Below, in pieces: positions 37,001 to 45,724 of a stretch of 64,000 nt of DNA. The stretch covers positions 62,001 through 126,000 of the forward strand of contig JBGTQJ010000017.1 in assembly GCA_041941305.1 (NCBI GenBank), in the 5' to 3' direction. The stretch is from JANSWP01 sp041941305. GTDB taxonomy: Bacteria > Bacteroidota > Bacteroidia > Chitinophagales > Saprospiraceae. The first letter of the stretch is position 1. Each line of letters starts with the position of its first letter. The notes under the pieces are model-generated. The model was not told the DNA's origin. It saw only the letters and a program-made list of their open reading frames with translations, and made no database searches. The position numbers and the translations under genes are program-made.

Positions 37001-37231
37001 GCAATCAGGATCAGGATCCCCTTCCAGGATCATATCCCAGGTAACAGTGGCCATACAATTTTGGTCTACAGATACTTGCACAGAGGTACATGTCATTGTA
37101 CATTGAGAAAATACAGAATGGGTATTGGCTATAAAAAAAGAAGTTAAAAGAGGCAAAAAAAACTTATGTGGAATTTTAAAGGGAAACACATAGCCCCCCC
37201 CTACCCGGCGTAGTTTCGGTGTTCTTTTCAT
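34061..37231 (-). CDS. giant secreted HYR-domain protein with C-terminal dockerin-like repeats
   Basis: The 1056-residue protein has a signal peptide (about 20-42, ending HSVFSQ). Most of it is a row of cysteine-containing HYR-like immunoglobulin domains, with recurring LPPSFICPSDITV and NLNPGIICPADLTIDC. Near residue 900 a carboxypeptidase-regulatory-like domain begins (ISGNLYSIEGAPIAEVQV). The end has dockerin-like EF-hand repeats, AADVNQSGTVTTFDL and GVTTFDLVLITKHIL, closing with KIGDVNGTADP. No T9SS sorting domain follows, unlike its neighbours, so it may be incomplete or held on the cell by another route. It is probably an adhesin or matrix protein. Confidence 0.8.
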   Translation of the reverse strand: MKRTPKLRRVGGGYVFPFKIPHKFFLPLLTSFFIANTHSVFSQCTMTCTSVQVSVDQNCMATVTWDMILEGDPDPDCLGPFYVELYDEHGDLLPSSPTITEEFVNRTISGKVTDDDSGNNCSANILVEDKLAPSVSCIDTLITCFDETHPDSLGYPEAFDNCNDTLIYEFNDNFLYFACNTTDTILIINRLWTVSDSSQKSSNCIQKIYVERPKLDSLSFPENLDDISNPALACPNPNTDPSFTGMPNFKGTPVDSICSFGTNYTDVTVTICEGSYSVFREWEIYDACDAESITATQIIHVFDTLPPSFICPSDITVNTSNLDCTATVILPQPATNDSCGSNIALSVEGSFGIVTGTTIYNLPYGIYPTNCIATDDCGNSSSCLFQITVDDNVPPVAVSINAPNITLLPQEPTYVNAATFDDGSWDNCTDITLEVRRLDSPECSGDDSTPFEKQVPFFCCDVGHSVQVELKVTDEAENESFSLTTASVFDNLNPGIICPADLTIDCGEDFLDLTLTGEPQVTDNCPNIIVSSFDSTSFNTCGIGLVLRFWQVEDAVGRMAECTQEINVDNLAPFYINDQDPFDPNDDIIWPQNYSSNTCGAGLEPEFLPQEFGFPQIFSDSTCSLIGLSYTDTWLVVTPNACVEVLRNWKVIDWCQFNQTTFEGSWDYGQVLQISTSDLPLILSDCQPLNFCSYDPNCQTGEAKLTLLAEDDCTPPDLLEYTYQIDLFDNGSFDIQGMGSEVEGDYPLGTHRIVYSVEDGCNNKSSCGFNFTISDCKNPSAYCKNLIVEIMDLPIPMIDISALDFDDGSFDNCTHSSDLNFSFSSNSADITKVFECDDIGINQLQIWITDEVGNQDYCNVTVDVQDNMDACLANANISGNLYSIEGAPIAEVQVSVNSNLDSMTTDDDGSFIFFDLPVGGDYTIAPLKDTNHINGVTTFDLVLITKHILGTEKLDSPYKIIAADVNQSGTVTTFDLVAIRKLILAIDDQFQNNTSWRFVDMEFEFIDDANPYLDDFPEIISINNLSGDEIVNFIGIKIGDVNGTADPAEFLLTDDN

Positions 37232-37330
37232 GGTTATTATAATTTGCTAATAGAACCTTGTAAAGGTAGCGAAAATCAATAATTATTTTTCATATTTCAA
37301 AAAGTAATAATTTGCAAATCTCCAACAAAA

Positions 37331-37526
37331 AACATAAATCATCCCGAATTTTTGGGCAATTTCTTAAAACATTGATATCCAATCGCTTATTAATTATGTT
37401 TTTGTTGTGGGTTGTCAGTTGTTCGTTGGATTAACCGACAACTGACAACAAATTGATTATCAATAATTTGAGTGGTTTTTCATTGCCCATTCAATTTTGT
37501 ATGCAAAATTCGGGATGATACATGTT
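37331..37526. repeat. family 1 nested palindrome, copy C (one hairpin only)
   Basis: AACATAAATCATCCCGAATT (37331-37350) faces its complement ending AACATGTATCATCCC at 37504-37526. Inside are GGGCAAT with ATTGCCC, ATTGATA with TATCAAT, and an apical GTTGTCAGTTGT (37411-37422) with ACAACTGACAAC. The second hairpin seen in copies A, B and D is absent. It fills most of the gap between the HYR gene and the first sulfotransferase-like gene. Confidence 0.75.
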
Positions 37527-37597
37527 TGTAGTTCAATAATTAATAATTTGACATTTGCTGCTTAATTATTAAAAGCATTTACAAGCAGAAGTATTGC

Positions 37598-39265
37598 CTA
37601 TCTCGAGATGATTAGTTTTTGAACTTCTCTTCCTTCGATTTGGACAAAATACATTCCTTTCTGCCAATCAGAAGTATCCAAATATTTTCTTCCTCCTGTT
37701 GCAATAAACGACTCAACCTGCCTTCCAATCATATCATAAATTATCACCTCGGCATAAATTCCTCCTTTCCATTCAATCGTAATCATATTGTTTGCAGGAT
37801 TTGGATATATTTCCAAATAGTATTCTGTCATAATCTGATTCACAGGAAGTATTTTATCACAAAAAGTAGAATCGGGTTCCAGCTCAAGCCATCCTTTTTG
37901 GCTCAAATCCCTTCCTTCAAAAGCTGAATAATCAGAAGGGATTCTTTTCATTCTGAAAGTCAGATTATTATTGATCGACAGTGTGTCCCCTTGAGTAGCA
38001 GGTGAGCCACCAATGAGTGGGGTTTTATATTCCCAAACGATTTCGTTGTCTGGAGTCATTTCGAAAGAATAACCCCATCTTCCAACACAAATTAAAACGT
38101 TGCCATTTGGTAAAAATTGAACACTGGATAGACCAGTTGAATGCATCAAAGAAGAATCAACTGGATGTACAAGAGTCAAATCAAAACCATCAGGTCCATA
38201 TGAATCTCCATCTAAAGTATAAGACCAATCGTACATATCCCAGGTCGGAGTAAAGACATTAACTGTAGAATAATTGGCTCCAACCCGATTATTAAATACA
38301 GCCAACTTCCCGTACATCGGGTTGGTTGGAATCAAAAAGTCATCAATCCATTGGGCGTCATGTTGAAAAAACAAGGTTTGATCATCTGCTGTCCCAGATT
38401 TATATGCTGCTGGATTGCCCCAACGATATAGCAAATCTCCTCCCTTTCCAGCCATTCCTCCGTTATGTCCCGCAGCTTGTGCAGTTGTTGTTGTATGGTC
38501 AATGATCCAAATTTCGTGGAAATATGGAACACTAAGTATGATTTGCTTCAATTCATCATTGTAATCGATTGCATTTGAATGATGCCAATCTGGATGTCCA
38601 TTGTTGTTGTCATAATTAATGTCGATGAGTTCAGGGTGGTCTTCTACAACGCCATAATTATCCGCATTCGGATTGAAGTCCTGTATGAGGTGGTCCCAGG
38701 CATGCCACTCCCAAATAATTTGATCAGTTACCGGATCTACCTCAAGAATGAAATCTGGCCATAATTTGTCCTGATCAGTGGTAGCAGTATCTCTGCCAGC
38801 TTGCAAAGCTTCTGCCTCGGTCTTTAGCTCCCAGGCAATCATAATTATGGTTCCTTCTGCTGTCACAGCAATATCGTGATGAAGCCTGAACAATGAATCA
38901 TTTAGTGTAAAGCTCCACTCCAAATTATTGTCCCAATCCCGTATTTCGACAGTTGCACCTCCACCACCAGCCCAAATTGGATTTCCTGCTACAGAAGGTG
39001 GACGTTTGGTTTTGACCAATCTTCCATCTTCCAGTAAATAGGCAGTATTTCCCGGTCTGGAATTGGTGGTATCTTCCCAAACGTGCACAATTTCACCGCA
39101 ATTGTCTAGCAAATAAACATTGCTTTGATTGTGTGGATAGATCAAATTGTAACCATCAAAAACCTGTGCGGGTTTATAAGACAATAGCCCAACCGTATTT
39201 TGGGCATTACTGTAGAAATTGAAAATGCAAAAAATGAAACAGCAAGTGAGTAAATTTCTTATCAT
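37598..39265 (-). CDS. arylsulfotransferase-family (ASST) protein with T9SS sorting domain
   Basis: The 555-residue protein has a signal peptide (about 1-21, ending SNAQ) and a beta-propeller of the arylsulfotransferase family, with RLHHDIAV, the block HAWDHLIQDFN, HSNAIDYN and WGNPAAYKSG. Family members transfer sulfate between phenolic compounds in the periplasm, but many Bacteroidota members are uncharacterised. The last ~70 residues (IYPNPANNMITIEW onward) form a type A T9SS sorting domain, so it acts at the cell surface or outside. It is a close paralog of the next gene upstream, 215 bp away on the same strand. Confidence 0.82.
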   Translation of the reverse strand: MIRNLLTCCFIFCIFNFYSNAQNTVGLLSYKPAQVFDGYNLIYPHNQSNVYLLDNCGEIVHVWEDTTNSRPGNTAYLLEDGRLVKTKRPPSVAGNPIWAGGGGATVEIRDWDNNLEWSFTLNDSLFRLHHDIAVTAEGTIIMIAWELKTEAEALQAGRDTATTDQDKLWPDFILEVDPVTDQIIWEWHAWDHLIQDFNPNADNYGVVEDHPELIDINYDNNNGHPDWHHSNAIDYNDELKQIILSVPYFHEIWIIDHTTTTAQAAGHNGGMAGKGGDLLYRWGNPAAYKSGTADDQTLFFQHDAQWIDDFLIPTNPMYGKLAVFNNRVGANYSTVNVFTPTWDMYDWSYTLDGDSYGPDGFDLTLVHPVDSSLMHSTGLSSVQFLPNGNVLICVGRWGYSFEMTPDNEIVWEYKTPLIGGSPATQGDTLSINNNLTFRMKRIPSDYSAFEGRDLSQKGWLELEPDSTFCDKILPVNQIMTEYYLEIYPNPANNMITIEWKGGIYAEVIIYDMIGRQVESFIATGGRKYLDTSDWQKGMYFVQIEGREVQKLIISR

Positions 39266-39480
39266 ACCTTTTATTTTTATGATTAAAATTATTTGCTAAG
39301 CACCAATTAATATTTATGTATAAGTAAAATTTTGGAATTCTTTTTTTCTCTAACGAGGCGAAAAACGCAAGCATAGCCTTAGTCCTGACGAGTATTTTCA
39401 ACAGCTTGTCCCGAACTTGATTCGGGAAAGTGAGAGGAAAAACAAACCAAAATTAGTTGTAGATAAAATTGATTTGGTAC

Positions 39481-41139
39481 TTATAATCGAATTAGCTTTT
39501 GAATATAACTTTGGTTGTTGGACTTATTGATAAACTGTATCACCAGCATTCCATTTGGCCAACTCCGCGAGTCAAAGTTAGTCAATTCATTTTTGGATTC
39601 CCCCTTAAAAACAATTCGTCTTGTCAGGTCGCTTACTTCTATTGAAATAGATTCACCAGTTAAATTTTCAACCCACAATTCATTTTCAACGAGGGTATTT
39701 AGCGCTTGCACTCCATACAATTTGGATACTTCGAAACTAGAAACAGGCGCTCCAAATATGGTACAATCATTAACCATTGGGTTAAATTCAATTGGCAAAC
39801 CAGGACTTAAATCTTTCCCTTCAAATGCTGTATAGTCAATCCCGTACCGAGTTGCTCGAAAAACATCATTGGCGTTAGGATTGTCACCTTGCGAAACAGG
39901 TCCAAAGTTATCAACCGGGCTAACGTATTCCCAGACTATTTGTCCGTCATCTGTAATTTCAAAAAAATGACCTCCCCTCCCCTCGCAAATAAGTGTATTC
40001 CCATTTATTAGCCGTTGTGCTCCTGAAATCCTGGATGAAAAGAAATCGCTTAATGGGTCAGAAAAATAAGTCCAAAATAAATCGGTTGGTCCAAATGGAT
40101 TCATTCCTTCAATTGCATAGTTTCCATCATTTTCAATTGGAGGATCAATTACATCTATTGACGAAAAATCAGGTCCTGGTCTCCCTTGTCCGTTGTTAAA
40201 AACCATAATTTTTCCAGCATCTGGTTTACCAGCTTCTATCCAATGGACATCGTGTTGGGAAAATAATTGTCGACTATCATTAGTCCCTCTGTCATAGGTT
40301 TGTGGATTTCCCCATCGGTACAAAATGTCTCCTCCTTTTCCCGAATTTCCTCCAAAATGACCAGCAGCTTCTGATGTGGTGGTACTATGGTCGATTACCC
40401 AAAACTCATTGAAATTTCTACTACTTATTATTATTTGATCCAACTCAGGATTATAATCAATTGCATTGGCATGAATCCAATCAGCATTGGTACCTCCTTC
40501 TACAAAATTCAAGTTGATTAATTCAGGATGATCAGCTACAGCCCCATAATTTGGGAGTGTATCGTTAAAATCTTGTACCAAATGATCCCATAAAAACCAC
40601 TGCCAAACCACATTCATCTCAGAATCTCCAATCTTTTCAATTTCGACCACTTTTTCTGACCAAAGGCTGTTCCCAGTCATAGTGTTGGGATCTCTCCCTG
40701 CTTCAATGGCTTCATTCAGCGTTTTTCTATCCCATGCTAAAATCAAAATGTTCCCATTGGGTAATGGCTCAATGTCGTGATGTTGATGATACGTTAGGGA
40801 ACTATAATTATATGCCCAGATGATTTCTCCTTCCCAATCAAATAACTCAATTCGTCCGCCAGTACCTCCAGAATTAAAATTGCTGTTAATTCTTGCAGCA
40901 CGAAGCATATTCCCATTCTCTAACAGATATGCAGACATTCCCGGATCAAATTGACTTTGCCAGGAATTAATGGTAAAACCGCAATTATCGATTAAATAGG
41001 TCATTTCATTATTGGCAGGAGGGAATAAAGTATAGCCATTTAATGAAAGGGAATCATTATTAAAAATCCCCACAGTTTGACCATCCAGGGACATAGTTGA
41101 AAAGGCTATTAAAATAAAAAATAAATTTTTTGTCATCAA
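39481..41139 (-). CDS. second arylsulfotransferase-family protein, tandem paralog
   Basis: The 552-residue protein matches its neighbour throughout: a signal peptide (ending DGQ), YHQHHDIEPL, LWDHLVQDFNDT, HANAIDYN and WGNPQTYDRG. The C-terminus (about 475-552) is a T9SS-type sorting domain, though less typical, with VSKLYGVQALNT replacing the usual xPNP opening. The two genes look like an old tandem duplication, since they are clearly diverged. Their products would be exported together. The 39266-39480 spacer holds a small hairpin, CCCGAA with TTCGGG, at 39410-39426. Confidence 0.8.
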   Translation of the reverse strand: MMTKNLFFILIAFSTMSLDGQTVGIFNNDSLSLNGYTLFPPANNEMTYLIDNCGFTINSWQSQFDPGMSAYLLENGNMLRAARINSNFNSGGTGGRIELFDWEGEIIWAYNYSSLTYHQHHDIEPLPNGNILILAWDRKTLNEAIEAGRDPNTMTGNSLWSEKVVEIEKIGDSEMNVVWQWFLWDHLVQDFNDTLPNYGAVADHPELINLNFVEGGTNADWIHANAIDYNPELDQIIISSRNFNEFWVIDHSTTTSEAAGHFGGNSGKGGDILYRWGNPQTYDRGTNDSRQLFSQHDVHWIEAGKPDAGKIMVFNNGQGRPGPDFSSIDVIDPPIENDGNYAIEGMNPFGPTDLFWTYFSDPLSDFFSSRISGAQRLINGNTLICEGRGGHFFEITDDGQIVWEYVSPVDNFGPVSQGDNPNANDVFRATRYGIDYTAFEGKDLSPGLPIEFNPMVNDCTIFGAPVSSFEVSKLYGVQALNTLVENELWVENLTGESISIEVSDLTRRIVFKGESKNELTNFDSRSWPNGMLVIQFINKSNNQSYIQKLIRL

Positions 41140-41338
41140 AAATCTGATTCAACTGACGATTATAAAATTTGGAAGGTGAAGATCAAAGAAAGGTTATCAA
41201 TAATCCTATTTTCATATAAAAATATTGTCCTAATAATGGTTTTTGAAAGCTGATATACAAAATGGTAAGAAATAAAGGATTGTTCGAAAATGAACCAATT
41301 TAGAAATTAGTGGTCTTTTGTGTGAGAATATCCATACT

Positions 41339-41767
41339 TCATTTTAAAATGTCCTGATTTCGAATCCAGATAGCCTGGTCTAATTTCTTATAGGACTTTA
41401 TTCCGAAGTGGAGCGAAAAAGATGCGGAAATAAAACTTCCCACAATTAATCCATTTTTAAAATTCGTATTTTCTTGCTCAATAAAATGGTAGGTAATTAA
41501 TGAAGTGCTTCCTAGCATAAAAGATAGCCAAAATAAATTCCGTTGTTTTTCAAATTTTTCAAATTCATGTAAAGACCTAGAGCTTTTGAACAATTCTTTT
41601 TTTAATTTTTTTTGGGAAAAAAGAATAGGATATTTTTGATTGTTTTTTTTATAATAATGGGGAAACCTCAAAAGGATTTCATGATCTTCGGAATTTTGAC
41701 TATTTCCACTATTAATTGAGAAGAGAGAAAAAGAAATGATAAAAAGCAGAACAAGGCTATTTTTCAT
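41339..41767 (-). CDS. hypothetical small membrane protein
   Basis: I place the start at MKNSLVLLFIISFSLFS (41767), which reads as a signal peptide; an ATG seven codons upstream is possible. The ~142-residue product then has a basic, lysine-rich region and two hydrophobic segments (LFWLSFMLGSTSLITYHFI and GLIVGSFISASFSLHFGI) near the C-terminus. I do not recognise the family. It diverges from the PKD protein gene, with starts 37 bp apart, so a shared regulatory region is likely. Confidence 0.55.
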   Translation of the reverse strand: MKNSLVLLFIISFSLFSINSGNSQNSEDHEILLRFPHYYKKNNQKYPILFSQKKLKKELFKSSRSLHEFEKFEKQRNLFWLSFMLGSTSLITYHFIEQENTNFKNGLIVGSFISASFSLHFGIKSYKKLDQAIWIRNQDILK

Positions 41768-41804
41768 ACTTTTTGGAGTTGGAAACATTTGATCTTTTTC
41801 TTTT

Positions 41805-44393
41805 ATGGTAAGCCTATTTCAAAAATATAACACTGTGAAAATAAAAATATTGTTATTCCTTATCTTTTTGAATACAATTAATCTTGATTCCCAAACCCAA
41901 TTGTCTGGCATCATAAATCATTACACTCCAATAAAAGATATTTCCTATTGCGAAAGTAAAATCAAAGTACAAAGTTCTTCAAACTTTCAAATAGAAGACC
42001 GGATTTTGATCATCCAAATGAAGGGTGCAATTATTGACGAATCCAATAATAGTTCCTTTGGTGACATCCTTGACATTCAAAGTACTGGTCTGTTTGAAAT
42101 AGGAGAAATTATAGACATTCAAGGCAATGATATTTTTCTAAAACATTTGCTGTTGAATGAATATCAAATAGAAGGTTTGGTTCAGCTGATTTCTTTTCCC
42201 AGGTTTGAGCAAGCTACTGTAGTAGACTTATTGACTGCAGAAGAATGGAATGGAGCAACCGGGGGCGTTTTGGCATTTGAGGTAGAACAAACATTAACAC
42301 TGGAGGATACCATATCAGTATCTGGTTTGGGTTTTCGTGGAGGGCAAAAAGCTCCAATTACCAGTGATTGTAACTTTCTCACCTTTTCCAATAATTACTT
42401 TTATGATACCGGCAACTGGCGAGGGGCTCCAAAAGGTGAAGGAATCGCCAATTTTATCCAAGGAAAAGAGAATGGTCGTGGCAAACAAGCCAATGGAGGC
42501 GGTGGCGGAAATGACCACAATACAGGAGGTGGTGGTGGATCAAATTTTGGTTCTGGCGGTCTGGGAGGAGAACAGACGACTTCCCTATTAAGTTGCAATG
42601 GTTTGTTTCCAGGTTCTGGAGGTCTTGCATTAAATAGTTTGAACAATAGATTTTTTTTGGGGGGTGGAGGTGGCTCAGGGCATAACGACAATTCAGGTTT
42701 TGGAACATCAGGGAGCAATGGAGCAGGAATCATTTTAATTATAGCAAAAAAAATTGTTGGTAATAATCAATCAATTCTGGCAAATGGAGAAACGCCGGTT
42801 TTAAATTTTGGTGATGGAGCCGGCGGTGGAGGAGCAGGTGGCTCAGTATTATTAATGGCAGAGGATTTGGAAGGTGGAGTGATGATTTCTGCAAAAGGAG
42901 GAAATGGTGGAAATATTTCAAGCGATGATGACAGGTGTTATGGTCCGGGAGGAGGAGGTGGTGGTGGTGCCATTAGATACGCTTCAAATCTCAATCTTCA
43001 AAACTACATCACCTCTGGAGGTGCAGCCGGAGAAAACCTGATAATCGCATCTCAATGCACTGGTCCTTCAAACGGTGCTACCTCAGGAGGTGAGGGAACA
43101 GAAGCAAGTTTCTCAGATCCCATCCCAATGGGTACTATCGAAGTCATTGCAACTGAAATTATACAACAGCCTGTAAATCAATCGAAATGTGTGGATGAAA
43201 TGGCAGTTTTTGAAATTTTGGCAAATGGCAATTTTTTACAGTATCAATGGCAAATAGATACGGGAATGGGCTTCGAGGATCTCGAAAACGGAAACAGTAT
43301 CTCTGGGGCAGACTCCTCAGTATTGGTGTTTTCAAATTTGGGCCTTGACTTAAACAATGCACAACTCCAATGTGTAATGTCAAATAATTGTGATTCTTTG
43401 AATTCGGAAACCGTTACGCTCCATGTTCAATCTGCTCCTCTAGCTGATTTTGTTACATCTTTTGATGGTTTGGAAGTTACCTATTCAAACCTTTCTACAA
43501 ATTTTGACTCAGTCTTTTGGGATTTTGGAGACGGAAACTTTTCAAATGACCTCTCCCCTATTCATGACTATGATTCTGAGGATAATTATCTGGTTATACT
43601 TTACATCTATAGTTCCTGTGGGAGCGATACCCTCAGCCAAAATATTTCTCTTTTTGTTCCTCCAAGTCCTGATTTTGAAGCGGATATGGTAGAAGGATGT
43701 GCTCCAATAACAGTCCAATTTTCCGATTTATCCATTGGAAATGGCATTACAAATTGGCAATGGTCTTTTCCAGGTGGTTTACCAAACAGTTCTACTGAAC
43801 AAAATCCAACCATTGGGTATCTTAACCCTGGAATTTTTCCAGTTTCATTGTGGGTAATGAACCAAGCTGGGGAAATTGAATTAGAAAAAGAGGATTATAT
43901 TCACGTCGAGGTATTCCCAGACGCTGATTTTGAATTTGAAATAAATGATTTGATGGTTTCTTTTCAAAATACTTCAATAGGAGGATTGGAATTTCTTTGG
44001 GATTTTGGGGATGGTAATTTTTCCAATGAAGAAAATCCAGAGCATACCTATAACGTGCATGATTCCTATCAAGTGACCTTAACTGTAACCAGTTTTAGTT
44101 GTGGCAGTACACTCGAAAAGACGGTTTTATTGATGCCCGATGCAGTTTTTTCACGTGGAAATATTCCAGCAATAAATATTTTTCCAAATCCAGTTAGGGA
44201 TATGTTGTTCATCAAACTTGAAAATTCAGCTCAGGAATTTTCAACAAATATATTCTCAAATAACGGATTGGTTTTCAGAAACTTAGGAACAGAAAGGTCA
44301 AAAATCAAGACCTCAAATTTCTCCCCGGGCATTTATTGGATTCAATTAGTTGGAGAGGATTGGACTTATGTTCAAAAGATAATTATCAAATGA
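41805..44393 (+). CDS. glycine-rich, PKD-domain surface protein with T9SS sorting domain
   Basis: The 862-residue protein has a signal segment (about 12-30). A first beta-rich domain is followed by glycine-rich stretches (about 218-295 and 335-410), with repeats such as GGGGGNDHNTGGGGGSNFG. An Ig-like region (about 455-545, cysteines in QSKCVDE and LQCVMSNNC) leads into three PKD domains (about 545-780), two with FWDFGDGNFSN or FLWDFGDGNFSN. The C-terminus (FPNPVRDMLFIKLE onward) is a T9SS sorting domain. It is probably a cell-surface adhesin or matrix protein. Confidence 0.82.
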   Translation: MVSLFQKYNTVKIKILLFLIFLNTINLDSQTQLSGIINHYTPIKDISYCESKIKVQSSSNFQIEDRILIIQMKGAIIDESNNSSFGDILDIQSTGLFEIGEIIDIQGNDIFLKHLLLNEYQIEGLVQLISFPRFEQATVVDLLTAEEWNGATGGVLAFEVEQTLTLEDTISVSGLGFRGGQKAPITSDCNFLTFSNNYFYDTGNWRGAPKGEGIANFIQGKENGRGKQANGGGGGNDHNTGGGGGSNFGSGGLGGEQTTSLLSCNGLFPGSGGLALNSLNNRFFLGGGGGSGHNDNSGFGTSGSNGAGIILIIAKKIVGNNQSILANGETPVLNFGDGAGGGGAGGSVLLMAEDLEGGVMISAKGGNGGNISSDDDRCYGPGGGGGGGAIRYASNLNLQNYITSGGAAGENLIIASQCTGPSNGATSGGEGTEASFSDPIPMGTIEVIATEIIQQPVNQSKCVDEMAVFEILANGNFLQYQWQIDTGMGFEDLENGNSISGADSSVLVFSNLGLDLNNAQLQCVMSNNCDSLNSETVTLHVQSAPLADFVTSFDGLEVTYSNLSTNFDSVFWDFGDGNFSNDLSPIHDYDSEDNYLVILYIYSSCGSDTLSQNISLFVPPSPDFEADMVEGCAPITVQFSDLSIGNGITNWQWSFPGGLPNSSTEQNPTIGYLNPGIFPVSLWVMNQAGEIELEKEDYIHVEVFPDADFEFEINDLMVSFQNTSIGGLEFLWDFGDGNFSNEENPEHTYNVHDSYQVTLTVTSFSCGSTLEKTVLLMPDAVFSRGNIPAINIFPNPVRDMLFIKLENSAQEFSTNIFSNNGLVFRNLGTERSKIKTSNFSPGIYWIQLVGEDWTYVQKIIIK

Positions 44394-44652
44394 TTTTTGA
44401 AAAAATTTAAAATTAATATGCAACCATTTTAAACCTTCCTGCGCCTTATGTATCAAAACCTCCAATATTCGCAAAACATATCAGGTTACAGTTTCAAAAA
44501 TCAAGGACGTTTGAGAAATTAGGAACACCTTTGAAGCTGAAAAAGCAACAAACATATTTTTAAAATTAGAGCGCGTGACTTTTATAGAATGCAAGAGAAG
44601 CATTCCCAACCTTCTCTTGCTTATTTTTAAAAAATTCACCCAATTGTAACTA

Positions 44653-44851
44653 AGAACTTGTTTAATTTTTTTCTTCCTGTGCCACAGGCATCCCGGTGGG
44701 AAAAACCAACATCTTATGAACCTGGCTTCAAATCAGCTCAGTCATTTATCCCGATAAATTCCTGCCCTGATTTTCCTCCAGAACCATAAGTTATTGATTC
44801 TTCCCGAAGGGATACCTTTGGCACAGTTCGTAAAAATTTTAAACAAGCTCT
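44653..44851. repeat. family 2 nested palindrome, copy 1
   Basis: The ends AGAACTTGTTTAA and TTAAACAAGCTCT face each other. Next inward is a variable stem, TGTGCCA (44679-44685) with TGGCACA (44818-44824), then GAACCTGGCTTCAAATCAG (44718-44736) opposite CTGATTTTCCTCCAGAACC (44767-44785), and an apical ATTTATC with GATAAAT. It sits in the 44394-45008 gap; I see no gene or other signal in the remainder. Confidence 0.75.
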
Positions 44852-45008
44852 AAATCTATTGTCTATAGCACAAGATTATTACCCTTTTCGCTTTGCGTAT
44901 TAAATTCTTCTAACAATCAAAATGTGAAAGCTTGTGGGAACCCCTTTATAAGATAATGTTCACACACTCACACATGCTGATTATTTCTAACCTAAAAATT
45001 ATTAAATC

Positions 45009-45692
45009 ATGATGAAACAAATGTTTAAAGTTTCAATGCTAGGTCTATTTGCAATCGGATTGATGATTGCTTCTTGTTCAAAAGAGACCCTTTCTACCTC
45101 AAATGGTGTTTTCGATTTTGTAGATGAGTCTCTGTACACATTGCAGGAAAGTGGTAATATTGGAAATTATGGTTGTTATGAGCTGGTTTTTCCAGTCTCT
45201 GTTGAATTTCCAGATGCGACAACTGTTGAGGTCAACGATTACGACGAATTACGAGCCGAGGTTCAGGCTTGGAAAGAAGCCAATCCTGATATAGAAGGCA
45301 GACCATCATTTGTATTTCCCATTGAGGTTATTTCTGAAGAGGGTGAAGTCATCACCGTTAATGATTCGGATGAATTGAGAGCATTAAAAATAGAATGTGG
45401 TGGTGGAAAATTTGGAAAACACGGCAAAAAAGGACACCGTTTCAAATGTAAGCCTTGTTTCAATCTGGTTTTCCCTGTTTCAATAGAATATCCTGACGGA
45501 ACAACGGCCGAGGCAGCTGATAGAAAAGAATTGAAAACATTGATTCGAGAATGGAAACAAGCCAATCCTGGTTCAGATGAGCGTCCAACTTTGGTTTTCC
45601 CAATTGATGTAGTGATGGAGGATGGAAGCATCGTAACGGTGAATAGCATTGAGGAGCTAAAAGAATTAAGAGAAAGTTGTTCAGACGAATAA
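45009..45692 (+). CDS. lipoprotein made of a four-fold ~27-residue repeat
   Basis: The 227-residue protein has a lipobox cysteine at 23 (LMIASCSKE). After a short linker come four related units: LVFPVSVEFPDATTVEVNDY, FVFPIEVISEEGEVITVNDS, LVFPVSIEYPDGTTAEAADR and LVFPIDVVMEDGSIVTVNSI, each followed by an E-L-rich helix. Units 1+2 and 3+4 form two larger halves, each bounded by cysteines and separated by a basic glycine/lysine/histidine-rich stretch (GKFGKHGKKGHRFKCK). I cannot name a function. Similar FP-V-DG motifs occur in other Bacteroidota lipoproteins as far as I recall. A strong terminator follows. Confidence 0.7.
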   Translation: MMKQMFKVSMLGLFAIGLMIASCSKETLSTSNGVFDFVDESLYTLQESGNIGNYGCYELVFPVSVEFPDATTVEVNDYDELRAEVQAWKEANPDIEGRPSFVFPIEVISEEGEVITVNDSDELRALKIECGGGKFGKHGKKGHRFKCKPCFNLVFPVSIEYPDGTTAEAADRKELKTLIREWKQANPGSDERPTLVFPIDVVMEDGSIVTVNSIEELKELRESCSDE

Positions 45693-45724
45693 TCCAGATT
45701 TTGAAAAACCGGGTATAAAAACTA

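Noticed and set aside
39338..39446. Further nested palindrome between the sulfotransferase-like genes
   Set aside because: Only the small CCCGAA/TTCGGG hairpin and a weak outer pairing are visible; not enough to call a member of the families.
42401..42733. Proline-rich open frame opposite the glycine-rich region of the PKD protein
   Set aside because: It is the complement of glycine codons (GGN gives CCN) and has no start context or homology signs.
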